From contig CAJGCL010000007.1 in assembly GCA_904501675.1 (NCBI GenBank), forward strand, positions 1 through 30,816: a DNA stretch of 30,816 bases, given 5' to 3'. The notes under the pieces are model-generated. The model was not told the DNA's origin. It worked only from the letters and a program-made list of their open reading frames with translations, and ran no database searches. Positions 1-7,324 of this stretch are shown piece by piece; position 1 is the stretch's first letter, and every line of letters begins with the position of its first letter. The position numbers were made by a program, and so were the translations under genes. The DNA comes from Clostridiaceae bacterium (lineage in GTDB: Bacteria > Bacillota > Clostridia > Oscillospirales > Acutalibacteraceae).

Positions 1-854
1 TTATCAAATATTTTCAAAAGCTTTTTAAGGTCATCGTCATCAAAGAACTCTATTTCAAGAGCGCCTTTTTTATTAGACTTCGTAACCTTGACTTTTCTTT
101 TAAGTACATCTGAAAGAGCAAGCTCAACCTCATCGTAATAAGGATTTCTCTTCCTTGCTTTTTTGCCTGATGTTGCAGGCGCACCGCTTTTTCTTGCAAG
201 GCGTTCTGTATCTCTTACTGAAAGACCTTCTTTCACAACAAGGTTTGCAAGAGAGAGTCTGTATTCTTCATTCTCTGCAATAAGAAGAGCCTTAGCATGT
301 CCTGCAGAAAGCTTACCCTCGAACACCATATTCTGAATTTCATCAGAAAGAGTAAGAAGTCTTAAAGCGTTGGCTACTGCAGAGCGTGAACAACCGATAA
401 TTTCGGATATATGCTCCTGAGTATACTGGAATTTATCCTGAAGCTCTTTAAAGCCCTTTGCAGTTTCCATTGGGTTAAGGTTTTCTCTCTGTAAGTTTTC
501 AACGAGTGCAAGCTCTGCAACCTGAGCATCAGTTAAATCTCTAATAATAACAGGTACTTCAGTAAGCCCTGCTAACCTTGAAGCTCTCCAACGGCGCTCA
601 CCTGCTACAAGCTGATATGTGCCGTCGCTCATAGGTCTTACAAGGAGTGGTTGTAAAACTCCATGCTGAGCAATACTGCTTGCTAAATCATTAAGAGCAT
701 CTTCATCAAATTGTTTACGAGGCTGGTCCCGATTAGGCTCGATATCAATAAGCTTAACCTTAACAGCACCCGAAGTGGCAGAAAGCTCTTCCACAGAATT
801 ATCTGTAAAAATCGCATCTATACCTCTGCCGAGACCTGATTTTTTTACTGCCAT
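1..854 (-). CDS. parB: ParB chromosome-partitioning protein (3' end cut by window edge)
   Basis: ParB/Spo0J family CTP-dependent DNA clamp that loads on parS sites for origin segregation. 284 codons are readable from the ATG at 854 and the frame is still open at base 1, so only the last residues are missing. Seen: the N-terminal KKSGLGRGIDAIF motif that engages ParA, the N-terminal nucleotide-binding domain with GERRWRASRLAG (box II) and LVENLQRENLNPMETA, a helix-turn-helix (YTQEHISEIIGCSRSAVANA), then a basic linker and an acidic C-terminal dimerisation segment. An AGGTGA ribosome site precedes the start. It lies 10 bp downstream of parA, so the pair is one operon. No good parS palindrome was found in this window. 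Confidence 0.95.
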   Translation of the reverse strand, partial: MAVKKSGLGRGIDAIFTDNSVEELSATSGAVKVKLIDIEPNRDQPRKQFDEDALNDLASSIAQHGVLQPLLVRPMSDGTYQLVAGERRWRASRLAGLTEVPVIIRDLTDAQVAELALVENLQRENLNPMETAKGFKELQDKFQYTQEHISEIIGCSRSAVANALRLLTLSDEIQNMVFEGKLSAGHAKALLIAENEEYRLSLANLVVKEGLSVRDTERLARKSGAPATSGKKARKRNPYYDEVELALSDVLKRKVKVTKSNKKGALEIEFFDDDDLKKLLKIFD

Positions 855-864
855 TTATTTCACC

Positions 865-1629
865 TTATTTCTGCATTTTCATAAATTCGTCTGCAAGAGC
901 ATTGTAGCTCTCTGCACCACGGGAAGCTCTGTCGTAATAAATAACAGGCTCACCGAAGGATGGCGCTTCTGAAAGCCTTACGTTACGGGGAATAACCGTA
1001 GCGTAAACTTTATTAGGGAAGAAGTTTTTAACCTCTGAAACTACCTGCTGAGTAAGGTTAAGCCTTCCGTCATACATTGTAAGGAGCACGCCTTCAAGCT
1101 CTATGTATGGGTTATATAATCTTTTAATTGTTCGCACAGTTGCCATAAGTTGTGAAAGGCCTTCAAGAGCGTAATACTCGCACTGGATAGGAACTATAAA
1201 GCTATCAGACGCAGTAAGAGCGTTAAGAGTTATAAGCCCTAAAGATGGCGGACAATCAAAGAAAATGAAATCGTAATCATTTTGCACAAGAGCAAGAGCG
1301 TTTTTGAGGAGCGCTTCACGCTTATCAAGCACTGCCATTTCAAGCTCTGCACCTGCAAGATTTATGTTTGAGGGAATAATATCTACACCCTGAAAATTAG
1401 TTTTTATAATTGCTTCACGAGCTGTGCAAGCACCTATAAGAAGCTCGTAGGATGTGGCTGTAAGATTTTTACGGGAAATACCATAACCGCTTGTGGTATT
1501 ACCCTGAGGGTCAATATCTACAAGCAAAACCTTTTTGCCTAAAGCGCCAAGGCAGGCAACAAGGTTTACGGCACTTGTAGTCTTACCTACGCCACCCTTC
1601 TGATTAACAACTGAAATAATTTTTGCCAT
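865..1629 (-). CDS. parA: ParA/Soj chromosome-partitioning ATPase
   Basis: 254-residue ParA/Soj-type ATPase, the expected length for a chromosomal (non-HTH) ParA. It dimerises on ATP, binds DNA non-specifically and is stimulated by ParB. Seen: deviant Walker A KGGVGKTT at residues 11-18 with the signature lysine of the MinD/ParA class, Walker A' (VDIDPQGNTT) near residue 40, and Walker B (FIFFDCPPSLG) near residue 121. The start is ATG with GGAAGG upstream. It precedes parB by 10 bp and faces away from tRNA-Thr. The lack of an N-terminal DNA-binding domain argues for the chromosomal rather than a plasmid type Ia system. Confidence 0.96.
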   Translation of the reverse strand: MAKIISVVNQKGGVGKTTSAVNLVACLGALGKKVLLVDIDPQGNTTSGYGISRKNLTATSYELLIGACTAREAIIKTNFQGVDIIPSNINLAGAELEMAVLDKREALLKNALALVQNDYDFIFFDCPPSLGLITLNALTASDSFIVPIQCEYYALEGLSQLMATVRTIKRLYNPYIELEGVLLTMYDGRLNLTQQVVSEVKNFFPNKVYATVIPRNVRLSEAPSFGEPVIYYDRASRGAESYNALADEFMKMQK

Positions 1630-1704
1630 TAAAAGCGTCCTTCCGTAAATTGATGGAATCTATGTTTGACACTTGTTTTGCGCCGTAAATTCAGCACACA
1701 AATG

Positions 1705-1770
1705 CCCTATTTCCCTATTTTATATATATTTATTAAAGTATACCATATATATAGAAAAAATGAAATAGGG
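1705..1770. repeat. Tandem CCCTATTT repeat and matching inverted copy around the parA promoter
   Basis: CCCTATTT occurs twice in tandem at 1705-1720, and its inverse GAAATAGGG lies at 1762-1770, giving a perfect 9-bp inverted repeat (1705-1713 with 1762-1770). The AT-rich stretch between the arms holds the proposed parA minus-10 element. This arrangement suits a repressor or autoregulatory operator, but no known regulator site is recognised. The protein that would bind it is unknown. Confidence 0.5.
1737..1765 (-). promoter_or_regulatory. Probable extended minus-10 promoter of parAB
   Basis: On the minus strand TATACT (1742-1737) is preceded by TGG, forming an extended TGn minus-10 element. 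At 17 bp spacing the minus-35 is only TTTCAT (1765-1760), so recognition would rest on the extended minus-10. This is the best candidate promoter in the gap upstream of parA. Confidence 0.5.
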
Positions 1771-1821
1771 AATTGCAAAAAAATCACCCGAAATAACACC
1801 TTTGTTTAGAGAAAAAACTCC

Positions 1822-1850
1822 TTGACAATAAGTGCGATAAAATGTATAAT
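1822..1850 (+). promoter_or_regulatory. Consensus sigma-A promoter of tRNA-Thr
   Basis: TTGACA (1822-1827) and TATAAT (1845-1850) are both perfect consensus hexamers with the ideal 17-bp spacer, 14 bp ahead of the tRNA. This is expected for a strongly expressed stable RNA. Confidence 0.92.
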
Positions 1851-1864
1851 ATCCTTTGTTCAGT

Positions 1865-1940
1865 GCTGATATAGCTCAGTAGGTAGAGTGCATCCTTGGT
1901 AAGGATGAGGTCACCGGTTCAAATCCGGTTATCAGCTCCA
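1865..1940 (+). tRNA. tRNA-Thr (anticodon GGT)
   Basis: Complete 76-nt cloverleaf. The acceptor stem is GCTGATA (1865-1871) with TATCAGC (1930-1936). The D arm holds the GCTC/GAGT pairing, the anticodon stem is CATCC/GGATG with loop TTGGTAA (anticodon GGT at 1898-1900), and the T arm carries GGTTCAAATCC. The CCA end is encoded in the DNA (1938-1940). It is a single tRNA with its own promoter and terminator. Confidence 0.95.
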
Positions 1941-1980
1941 AAAGTCTTGAAAACCTTATGTTTTCAAGACTTTTTGTTTT
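1941..1980 (+). terminator. Intrinsic terminator of tRNA-Thr
   Basis: A perfect 13-bp stem (1942-1954 with 1960-1972) around the loop CTTAT is followed by a T-rich tail. It starts right after the CCA end, so the primary transcript is the tRNA plus this hairpin. Confidence 0.9.
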
Positions 1981-2057
1981 ATATGCAACATCCCGCTTGC
2001 ATAAATAAAATAGAGCGCGCGTAAGCACTGGCATCCATCATCCGATAACCGGTACCT

Positions 2058-2088
2058 ACTTGACCTTCAAGTCATAACCTTGTATAAT
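2058..2088 (+). promoter_or_regulatory. Sigma-A promoter of the GH3 gene with a palindrome over the minus-35
   Basis: TTGACC (2060-2065) and TATAAT (2083-2088) are spaced 17 bp apart, 35 bp ahead of the start codon. A perfect inverted repeat ACTTGA-CCT-TCAAGT (2058-2072) covers the minus-35, which would suit a repressor such as a LacI-family sugar regulator; that regulator is a guess. The rest of the gap from the tRNA terminator (1981-2057) shows nothing recognisable. Confidence 0.75.
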
Positions 2089-2122
2089 CCAATATAACAC
2101 AACACTATAAAGGAGCTTTTAT

Positions 2123-4531
2123 ATGGATTTTCTTGAAAAAGCAAAAAGAAAAACCTTTAATACAATAGGTCTTTTAATTAACCGCCTTTCTCAGAACGAA
2201 AGCGGAGATACATCAGATTTGCAAAAAACTGTAACCGAAGGTATGCCGGAGCTTCTCAGAAAAGCAGGTGCAGAGGGCACTGTTCTTCTCAGAAACGATG
2301 GCGTTTTACCTCTTGCGAAAGACACAAAAATTTCTGTTTTCGGCAGAATTCAGAATGACTATATGTATGTTGGCTACGGCTCAGGCGGAGATGTTATAAA
2401 GCCTTACACTGTAAGCCTTATGGAAGGTCTCCAGAACGCAGGTGCGAACATCAACAAAGACCTTGCTGACACATATAAAGAGTGGTGCACTAAAAACCCA
2501 CCCGACCATGGTTTTTGGGGACATTGGCCTCATTATTATAACGAGATGCCAATTGATGATACAGCAATTAAAACCGCATCCGAAAACAGTGATTGTGCTG
2601 TTATCGTTATCGGTCGCTCCGCAGGTGAAGATAGAGAAAACTACTTAACAGAGGGAAGTTATTTTTTAACCGCCGACGAAAGCTCCCTGATAAAACGAGT
2701 ATCCGCTAATTTTAAAAATACTGTTATAGTTATGAACATCGGCAGCATTATGGATATGGGTTGGGAGAAGGACCTTCTTTCAAACAACTGTGCAATTATG
2801 ATTCCTTATCAGGGTGGTATGGAGAGCGGTAATTCTGTAGCAGATGTACTTTTCGGAATAGAAGAACCATCAGGAAGGTTAACCGATACTATTGCCACAA
2901 GCTACGATGCATACCCTTGTGCCAAGCATTTTGGTGAAAAAGAATACAATAATTTCTTCGAAGATATCTATGTTGGCTACCGTTATTTTGAAACCTTTGC
3001 AAAGGATAAAGTTTTGTATCCTTTCGGCTTCGGTTTAGGTTACACAAGTTTCAAAAATACTTTTGTAGAAGGCACAACGAAAAATGGTGTTGTATATCTT
3101 AAAATAAAAACACAAAACACTGGCTCTCTCAAAGGTAAAGATGTAATTCAGGTATACGCTGAGGCACCTCAGGGCGAATTAGGAAAACCAGCACGAGTTT
3201 TGTGCGGTTTCCAAAAATCACCTAAGCTTATTTCAAATGAAGAATACACAGCAGATTTTGAAATTCCTTTTTACTCTTTTGCTAGTTTCGATGACAGCGG
3301 TTTAACAGTCAACAAAAACTCCTATGTTCTTGAAAAAGGTGAATATACCTTCTATGTTGGTCCAAACGTACGCGATGCCCAAAAAGCATTCAGCTTCACC
3401 CTTGATGAAACCATTATTCTTGAAAAGCTTAAAGAGGTTTGCGCTCCTACCGAGAAATTTGATATTCTTACAAAAGGCGGTAAATCTACTCCTGTTGCTG
3501 TTAGTTCTATTGATTTGAAATCCGTTATTCTTGATAATTTACCAAAAGATTATGGCTACAATGGTGATTTAGGAATCACTCTTAATGATGTAGTTTCAGG
3601 TAAAGAAACTATGGGGAAATTTATTTCTCAACTTTCTCCAAAGGAGCTTGAAGCTATAAGCCGCGGCGACTACACAATGGATAGCCCATTAGGTAATAAA
3701 GGTAACGCAGGTGTAATGGGCGGTGTACTTGAAAGCCTTCGCAAAAAAGGTATAAAGCCTGTTACTACAACAGATGGCCCATCGGGTATCAGAATACGCT
3801 CCTGTTGTTCTCTTATCCCTATAGGAACAAGCCTTGCCTCAATGTGGAATTTAGATTTAGCAGAAGAAATTTATGCTAAAATCGGAGCCGAAATGAGAGA
3901 AAAAGGCTCTGATGTACTTCTCGCTCCCGGTATGAATATTCACCGTAGTCCTTTATGCGGAAGAAACTTTGAATATTATTCAGAGGACCCATTCCTTACA
4001 GGTAAAACTGCTGCCGCAGTTGTTAAAGGCGTACAAAAAAACGGTGTTGGTGCTTGCCCTAAGCACTTTGCTTGTAACAGTCAGGAAACAAACAGAAATA
4101 AAACAGACTCTCGACTTTCGCAGAGAGCCTTAAGAGAAATATATCTTAAAGGTTTTGAAATATGTGTAAAAGAAGCAGAACCTTTTACAATAATGACATC
4201 ATACAACAAAATAAATGGTGTATGGGGCCATTACCACTACGACCTTTGCACAAGAATCCTCAGAGAAGAATGGAATTTTGAAGGTCTTGTTATGACAGAC
4301 TGGTGGATGCAAAGCTCTAAATCTCCTGAATTCCCTGAAATGAAAGACAATGCTTACCGCGTGAGAGCAGGCGTAGATGTACTTATGCCAGGTGGCAACA
4401 GAACAGGCAAAAGAAAGCCTGACGGCACCCTTCTCAAAACATACGGAAAGCCTGACGGCATTACTCTCGGAGAAATGCAACAAACCGCAAGAAGAGTCGT
4501 AGAGCTTTCTATGAAAATAAAGAAAAACTAA
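2123..4531 (+). CDS. GH3 beta-glycosidase with permuted domain order
   Basis: 802-residue glycoside hydrolase family 3 enzyme, probably a beta-glucosidase or related exo-glycosidase releasing sugars from oligosaccharides. The usual domain order is reversed. The alpha/beta sandwich domain comes first (about 40-260, VLLRNDGVLPL at 54-64), then a fibronectin-III-like domain (about 320-430), and the (alpha/beta)8 barrel last (about 490-800: TTTDGPSGIR, KHF at 648-650, ARRV at the end). The proposed nucleophile is D726 in GLVMTDWW and the proposed acid/base is E169 in SAGEDRENY. There is no signal peptide, so it is probably cytoplasmic. AAAGGAG sits 7 nt ahead of the ATG. The same inverted order is known in GH3 enzymes of Ruminococcus albus and Butyrivibrio fibrisolvens. 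Exact substrate cannot be read from sequence. Confidence 0.92.
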   Translation: MDFLEKAKRKTFNTIGLLINRLSQNESGDTSDLQKTVTEGMPELLRKAGAEGTVLLRNDGVLPLAKDTKISVFGRIQNDYMYVGYGSGGDVIKPYTVSLMEGLQNAGANINKDLADTYKEWCTKNPPDHGFWGHWPHYYNEMPIDDTAIKTASENSDCAVIVIGRSAGEDRENYLTEGSYFLTADESSLIKRVSANFKNTVIVMNIGSIMDMGWEKDLLSNNCAIMIPYQGGMESGNSVADVLFGIEEPSGRLTDTIATSYDAYPCAKHFGEKEYNNFFEDIYVGYRYFETFAKDKVLYPFGFGLGYTSFKNTFVEGTTKNGVVYLKIKTQNTGSLKGKDVIQVYAEAPQGELGKPARVLCGFQKSPKLISNEEYTADFEIPFYSFASFDDSGLTVNKNSYVLEKGEYTFYVGPNVRDAQKAFSFTLDETIILEKLKEVCAPTEKFDILTKGGKSTPVAVSSIDLKSVILDNLPKDYGYNGDLGITLNDVVSGKETMGKFISQLSPKELEAISRGDYTMDSPLGNKGNAGVMGGVLESLRKKGIKPVTTTDGPSGIRIRSCCSLIPIGTSLASMWNLDLAEEIYAKIGAEMREKGSDVLLAPGMNIHRSPLCGRNFEYYSEDPFLTGKTAAAVVKGVQKNGVGACPKHFACNSQETNRNKTDSRLSQRALREIYLKGFEICVKEAEPFTIMTSYNKINGVWGHYHYDLCTRILREEWNFEGLVMTDWWMQSSKSPEFPEMKDNAYRVRAGVDVLMPGGNRTGKRKPDGTLLKTYGKPDGITLGEMQQTARRVVELSMKIKKN

Positions 4532-4540
4532 AAAAACAAA

Positions 4541-4585
4541 ACAAAAATAAGTCCCTTACTCAACCGAATAAGGGACTTTTATTAT
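4541..4585. terminator. Bidirectional terminator between the GH3 and lipase genes
   Basis: A perfect 10-bp stem, AAGTCCCTTA (4549-4558) with TAAGGGACTT (4569-4578), has an A-rich flank on the left and a T-rich flank on the right. It can therefore stop transcripts arriving from both convergent genes. Confidence 0.88.
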
Positions 4586-4604
4586 TGTATCTATTGGTTC
4601 TGAA

Positions 4605-6299
4605 TTAATAGTCAACGCCTGCTGCAATGCAAAGGATTGAGCGAGCATCTTCTGTTGAAAATTCACCATCTTCATCGATATCACCGATAAGGAGCTGAAG
4701 CTCTGATGGTGTAATCTGACCCGAAGCAAGCTTAAGAGCAAGTCTTGCATCAAGAGTGTTAACAGCTGTTGAAGAATCCACGTCGCCTAAGATTTCGTCT
4801 ACAGGCATTGGCTTTGTTGTACGTTTGTATGTATTATGAAGCCAGAACTGCGGATAATTCTCAATATCTGTTGTTACTGTAACTCTTTCATTTGAATCAA
4901 GGAGCCACAAAACAATATCCATTGAGCCGTTCTCAAGATTATAGTTGTTGTGCTGCTGATTCTTGATGAACCATGTGTATTCAGGGAACATACATGTTGA
5001 AGCGTCAACCTTTGCATCCCATGAAACGTGGTTATGACCATCTTTATTCTTCTGAGTATAAATCTTGCCCCAGTCTTTATTTGACTGAAGGTACTTTGCA
5101 CAAGTTGCACCACCTGACATATACCTTGTTTCAATAACAGCATCGCTTGATTCGTATTCAGGTGAAATTGGTGGCATCTGGCAGTTATAACCGCAAACGA
5201 TATAGAAGTTTGCGCCATGAGCCATAGCATTTTCAACAACGCTCTTTGCATTTACCTGAATATCGTGATAAGCATCAATCTTCTTCTCATATTCTGGGTC
5301 AATTTTAAGACCATGTGAGTCAAAGAGGAATTCCTTACCTGCTTCATAATCCTCTGCAGGACAAAGGCTCCACATACCAGGCATACCAACAAAGTATGGA
5401 ATAAGGCTATCAGTATATGTACGAGGAAGAATACCTGTTACGAACCCATTAAGGTCGCCAAGATATTCTCTTGTAAGACCATCATATGTAGCAATGAATG
5501 AAATGATAAATGCTGCAATGTGAGTTGTAGCACTACCGTTTGCAAGCTGAACAAGATAATTCTCAAGAGTGAATGCATCAAGCTCAAGGTTGTTTGTGAA
5601 TACATCACCAACTGTGCTTGTACCCTGCCATGCAGGAGCTGCAAAAACAATGTTCTTAAGGTGGTGGCCACCAAAAGCATTAAGGTATGCGAGAGCAACA
5701 GTTGAACCCTGGCTCATTGCAACCATATTAACTTTTTTGCAGTTTGTTTTAGCTTTAACAGCAGAAATAAATTCATTGAGCTGGTTTGCGTTTTCAATCG
5801 GATCTGCACGCCAGTCATATGTGAAGTTATAAACATTCTCTTCACCATGCTTTTCAGCATAAGCAAGAGCAAATGTGCTGAGACCTGCTTTTTGTTCTTC
5901 TGTATAATTTGAAACAGGCTCTGTTGTTCTGTAAAAGCCGATTGTTTCGTTAACAGGAGTGCCATCAGGATTAAAACCAATATCAGCAAGATATTTATTA
6001 ACAACAGGGAGAACCTTATCTGCAAGAGCATCAAAGTCCTTGTTGCCGATACCGAAGCTTATAAGACCGCCAAGAAGGGCTCCGCCTGCATCTTCGATGA
6101 TTCCTTTAATAAACTCTTCATCACCGGAGAAAATTAATTCCTCTTCTTCAGTTCCGAAGTTTTTGTACAACTTTGTTGAGCCAATACCGTCAATCATAAC
6201 AAGAGGAGTTGCACCTGCCGCAGAAACGGGCATTACAAATGCAAGACCTGCCATTATGAGAGCAAGAGTAAGGCAAACAATTCTTTTTGTTGTTTTCAT
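4605..6299 (-). CDS. Secreted LCAT-type lipase/acyltransferase with C-terminal dockerin
   Basis: 564-residue exported alpha/beta hydrolase. Signal peptide 1-28 (KTTKR, hydrophobic core, cleavage near VSAAG). The hydrolase fold has features of the lecithin:cholesterol acyltransferase/PDAT family: an early VMIDGIGSTKL oxyanion-type loop (34-44), the family YDWR motif (161-164), and the nucleophile elbow AMSQGS with S196, where the usual first Gly is Ala. The catalytic His is probably in DGHNHVSWD (420-428). Residues 504-564 form a type-I dockerin of two 22-residue repeats. The second calcium loop is canonical (D540, D542, D544, D551); the first keeps D506, D508 and D517 but has serine in place of the Asp-Gly turn. 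This implies docking to a cohesin scaffold. AGGAGG precedes the ATG, and the gene has its own promoter. Substrate (acyl ester) is unknown. Confidence 0.85.
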   Translation of the reverse strand: MKTTKRIVCLTLALIMAGLAFVMPVSAAGATPLVMIDGIGSTKLYKNFGTEEEELIFSGDEEFIKGIIEDAGGALLGGLISFGIGNKDFDALADKVLPVVNKYLADIGFNPDGTPVNETIGFYRTTEPVSNYTEEQKAGLSTFALAYAEKHGEENVYNFTYDWRADPIENANQLNEFISAVKAKTNCKKVNMVAMSQGSTVALAYLNAFGGHHLKNIVFAAPAWQGTSTVGDVFTNNLELDAFTLENYLVQLANGSATTHIAAFIISFIATYDGLTREYLGDLNGFVTGILPRTYTDSLIPYFVGMPGMWSLCPAEDYEAGKEFLFDSHGLKIDPEYEKKIDAYHDIQVNAKSVVENAMAHGANFYIVCGYNCQMPPISPEYESSDAVIETRYMSGGATCAKYLQSNKDWGKIYTQKNKDGHNHVSWDAKVDASTCMFPEYTWFIKNQQHNNYNLENGSMDIVLWLLDSNERVTVTTDIENYPQFWLHNTYKRTTKPMPVDEILGDVDSSTAVNTLDARLALKLASGQITPSELQLLIGDIDEDGEFSTEDARSILCIAAGVDY

Positions 6300-6357
6300 A
6301 CTAATCCTCCTAATTCAGATACCAATAGCAGAATACACTACTATATATACAAATGAA

Positions 6358-6386
6358 TTCTATCACAGAATGAAAACAATTGCAAT
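6358..6386 (-). promoter_or_regulatory. Probable promoter of the dockerin lipase gene
   Basis: Minus strand TTGCAA (6386-6381), 17-bp spacer, then TAGAAT (6363-6358) with a TGA extended minus-10 just ahead. It lies about 60 bp upstream of the ATG in the only gap between this gene and birA. Confidence 0.65.
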
Positions 6387-6457
6387 AGAAAACAGTAAAT
6401 TTCAGCAATATTCTTTAACGATTTTAGGTGAATGTTATTGTTTAAATTGCCCAAGTT

Positions 6458-7258
6458 TTACTCTAGTGTTCTTATAGATATTTCGCCCGTGCCTAGACTG
6501 GCTTTTGTACCATCAGGATATTCAACCAAAAGGTTGCAGTTGTTATCTATATCAACTGCTGTGGCGCGAGTTATATTTCCCCCTGAAATTACATTAATTT
6601 CTTTGCCTATAACAAAGCATTTCTCGCGGTATGATGCTATATGAGTCCTTTCGGAAAGTTTTTTATAAAGCTCATAAAAATCGTTAAGAAATTCTGCAAT
6701 AAATCTATTGCAAACGCCCTCTTTTTTTTCAGTAAAAACCGCACCTGCAATATCCTTCAACTCTTGAGGAAAATCATTTTTTGGAGCGTACATATTAACG
6801 CCTACACCGAGCACAACATAATCCGGTACATCCCCTTTTGCACCAAAGCCTGCTTCAGTTAAAATACCACAAACCTTTTTACCATCAAGAAAAATATCGT
6901 TAACCCATTTTATTTTTGAATCTGAAATCCCGATTTTTTCGAGAGCGCGACAAACCGCAACCGCTGCCGCAGTAGTAATAATCGTTGTATCCGCTGCTTT
7001 ACATTCAGGGCGCAAAAGAAGACTCATGTATATGCCTGTCCCATCAGGTGAAAAAAAGCTTCTGCCGAGACGCCCTTTCCCTTTTGTCTGAGTGCGTGAA
7101 ACAAGAAGATAATCTTCTCTCTCACCTTTTATTGCAGAAGCTTTAACCTCGTCATTAGTGGAGCCAACAGTTTCTTTTACCTCTATTTTGATTTTATTTG
7201 CAATTTCTTCATTAAGAAAAATCTTTATACCGTTTTCGTATATAATATCAATTGACAA
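6458..7258 (-). CDS. birA: Biotin--[acetyl-CoA-carboxylase] ligase, monofunctional
   Basis: Attaches biotin to the carrier lysine of biotin-dependent carboxylases. Seen: VGSTNDE, the biotinyl-AMP loop TKGKGRLGRSFFSPDG, KWVNDIFLDGKKVCGILTE, and a C-terminal beta domain (DIDNNCNLLVEYPDG). There is no N-terminal winged helix, so it is not a BirA-type repressor. I place the start at TTG 7258, giving 266 residues: AGGAGG (7272-7267) lies 8 nt ahead of it, whereas the upstream in-frame GTG at 7267 overlaps that ribosome site. The gene follows directly behind a strong terminator (7281-7306) and has no obvious promoter, so it is probably expressed weakly by read-through. Confidence 0.93.
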   Translation of the reverse strand: MSIDIIYENGIKIFLNEEIANKIKIEVKETVGSTNDEVKASAIKGEREDYLLVSRTQTKGKGRLGRSFFSPDGTGIYMSLLLRPECKAADTTIITTAAAVAVCRALEKIGISDSKIKWVNDIFLDGKKVCGILTEAGFGAKGDVPDYVVLGVGVNMYAPKNDFPQELKDIAGAVFTEKKEGVCNRFIAEFLNDFYELYKKLSERTHIASYREKCFVIGKEINVISGGNITRATAVDIDNNCNLLVEYPDGTKASLGTGEISIRTLE

Positions 7259-7280
7259 AAATGCCACCTCCTGAGAGTAA

Positions 7281-7306
7281 AAAACACCGTCCGAAGACGG
7301 TGTTTT
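7281..7306 (-). terminator. Terminator hairpin with UUCG loop, just ahead of birA
   Basis: An 11-bp perfect stem, AAAACACCGTC (7281-7291) with GACGGTGTTTT (7296-7306). Read on the minus strand the loop is the extra-stable C(UUCG)G tetraloop, followed by TTTTTT. It ends the upstream secreted-protein gene but lies only 8 bp before the birA ribosome site. Confidence 0.88.
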
Positions 7307-7324
7307 AATTATCAGTTATTAAAA

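Noticed and set aside
2045..2052. ATAACCGG, the reverse complement of CCGGTTAT at the tRNA-Thr 3' end (1925-1932), as a trace of an integrated element
   Set aside because: Only 8 bp and in inverted orientation; attachment-site copies are longer and direct, and no integrase is nearby.
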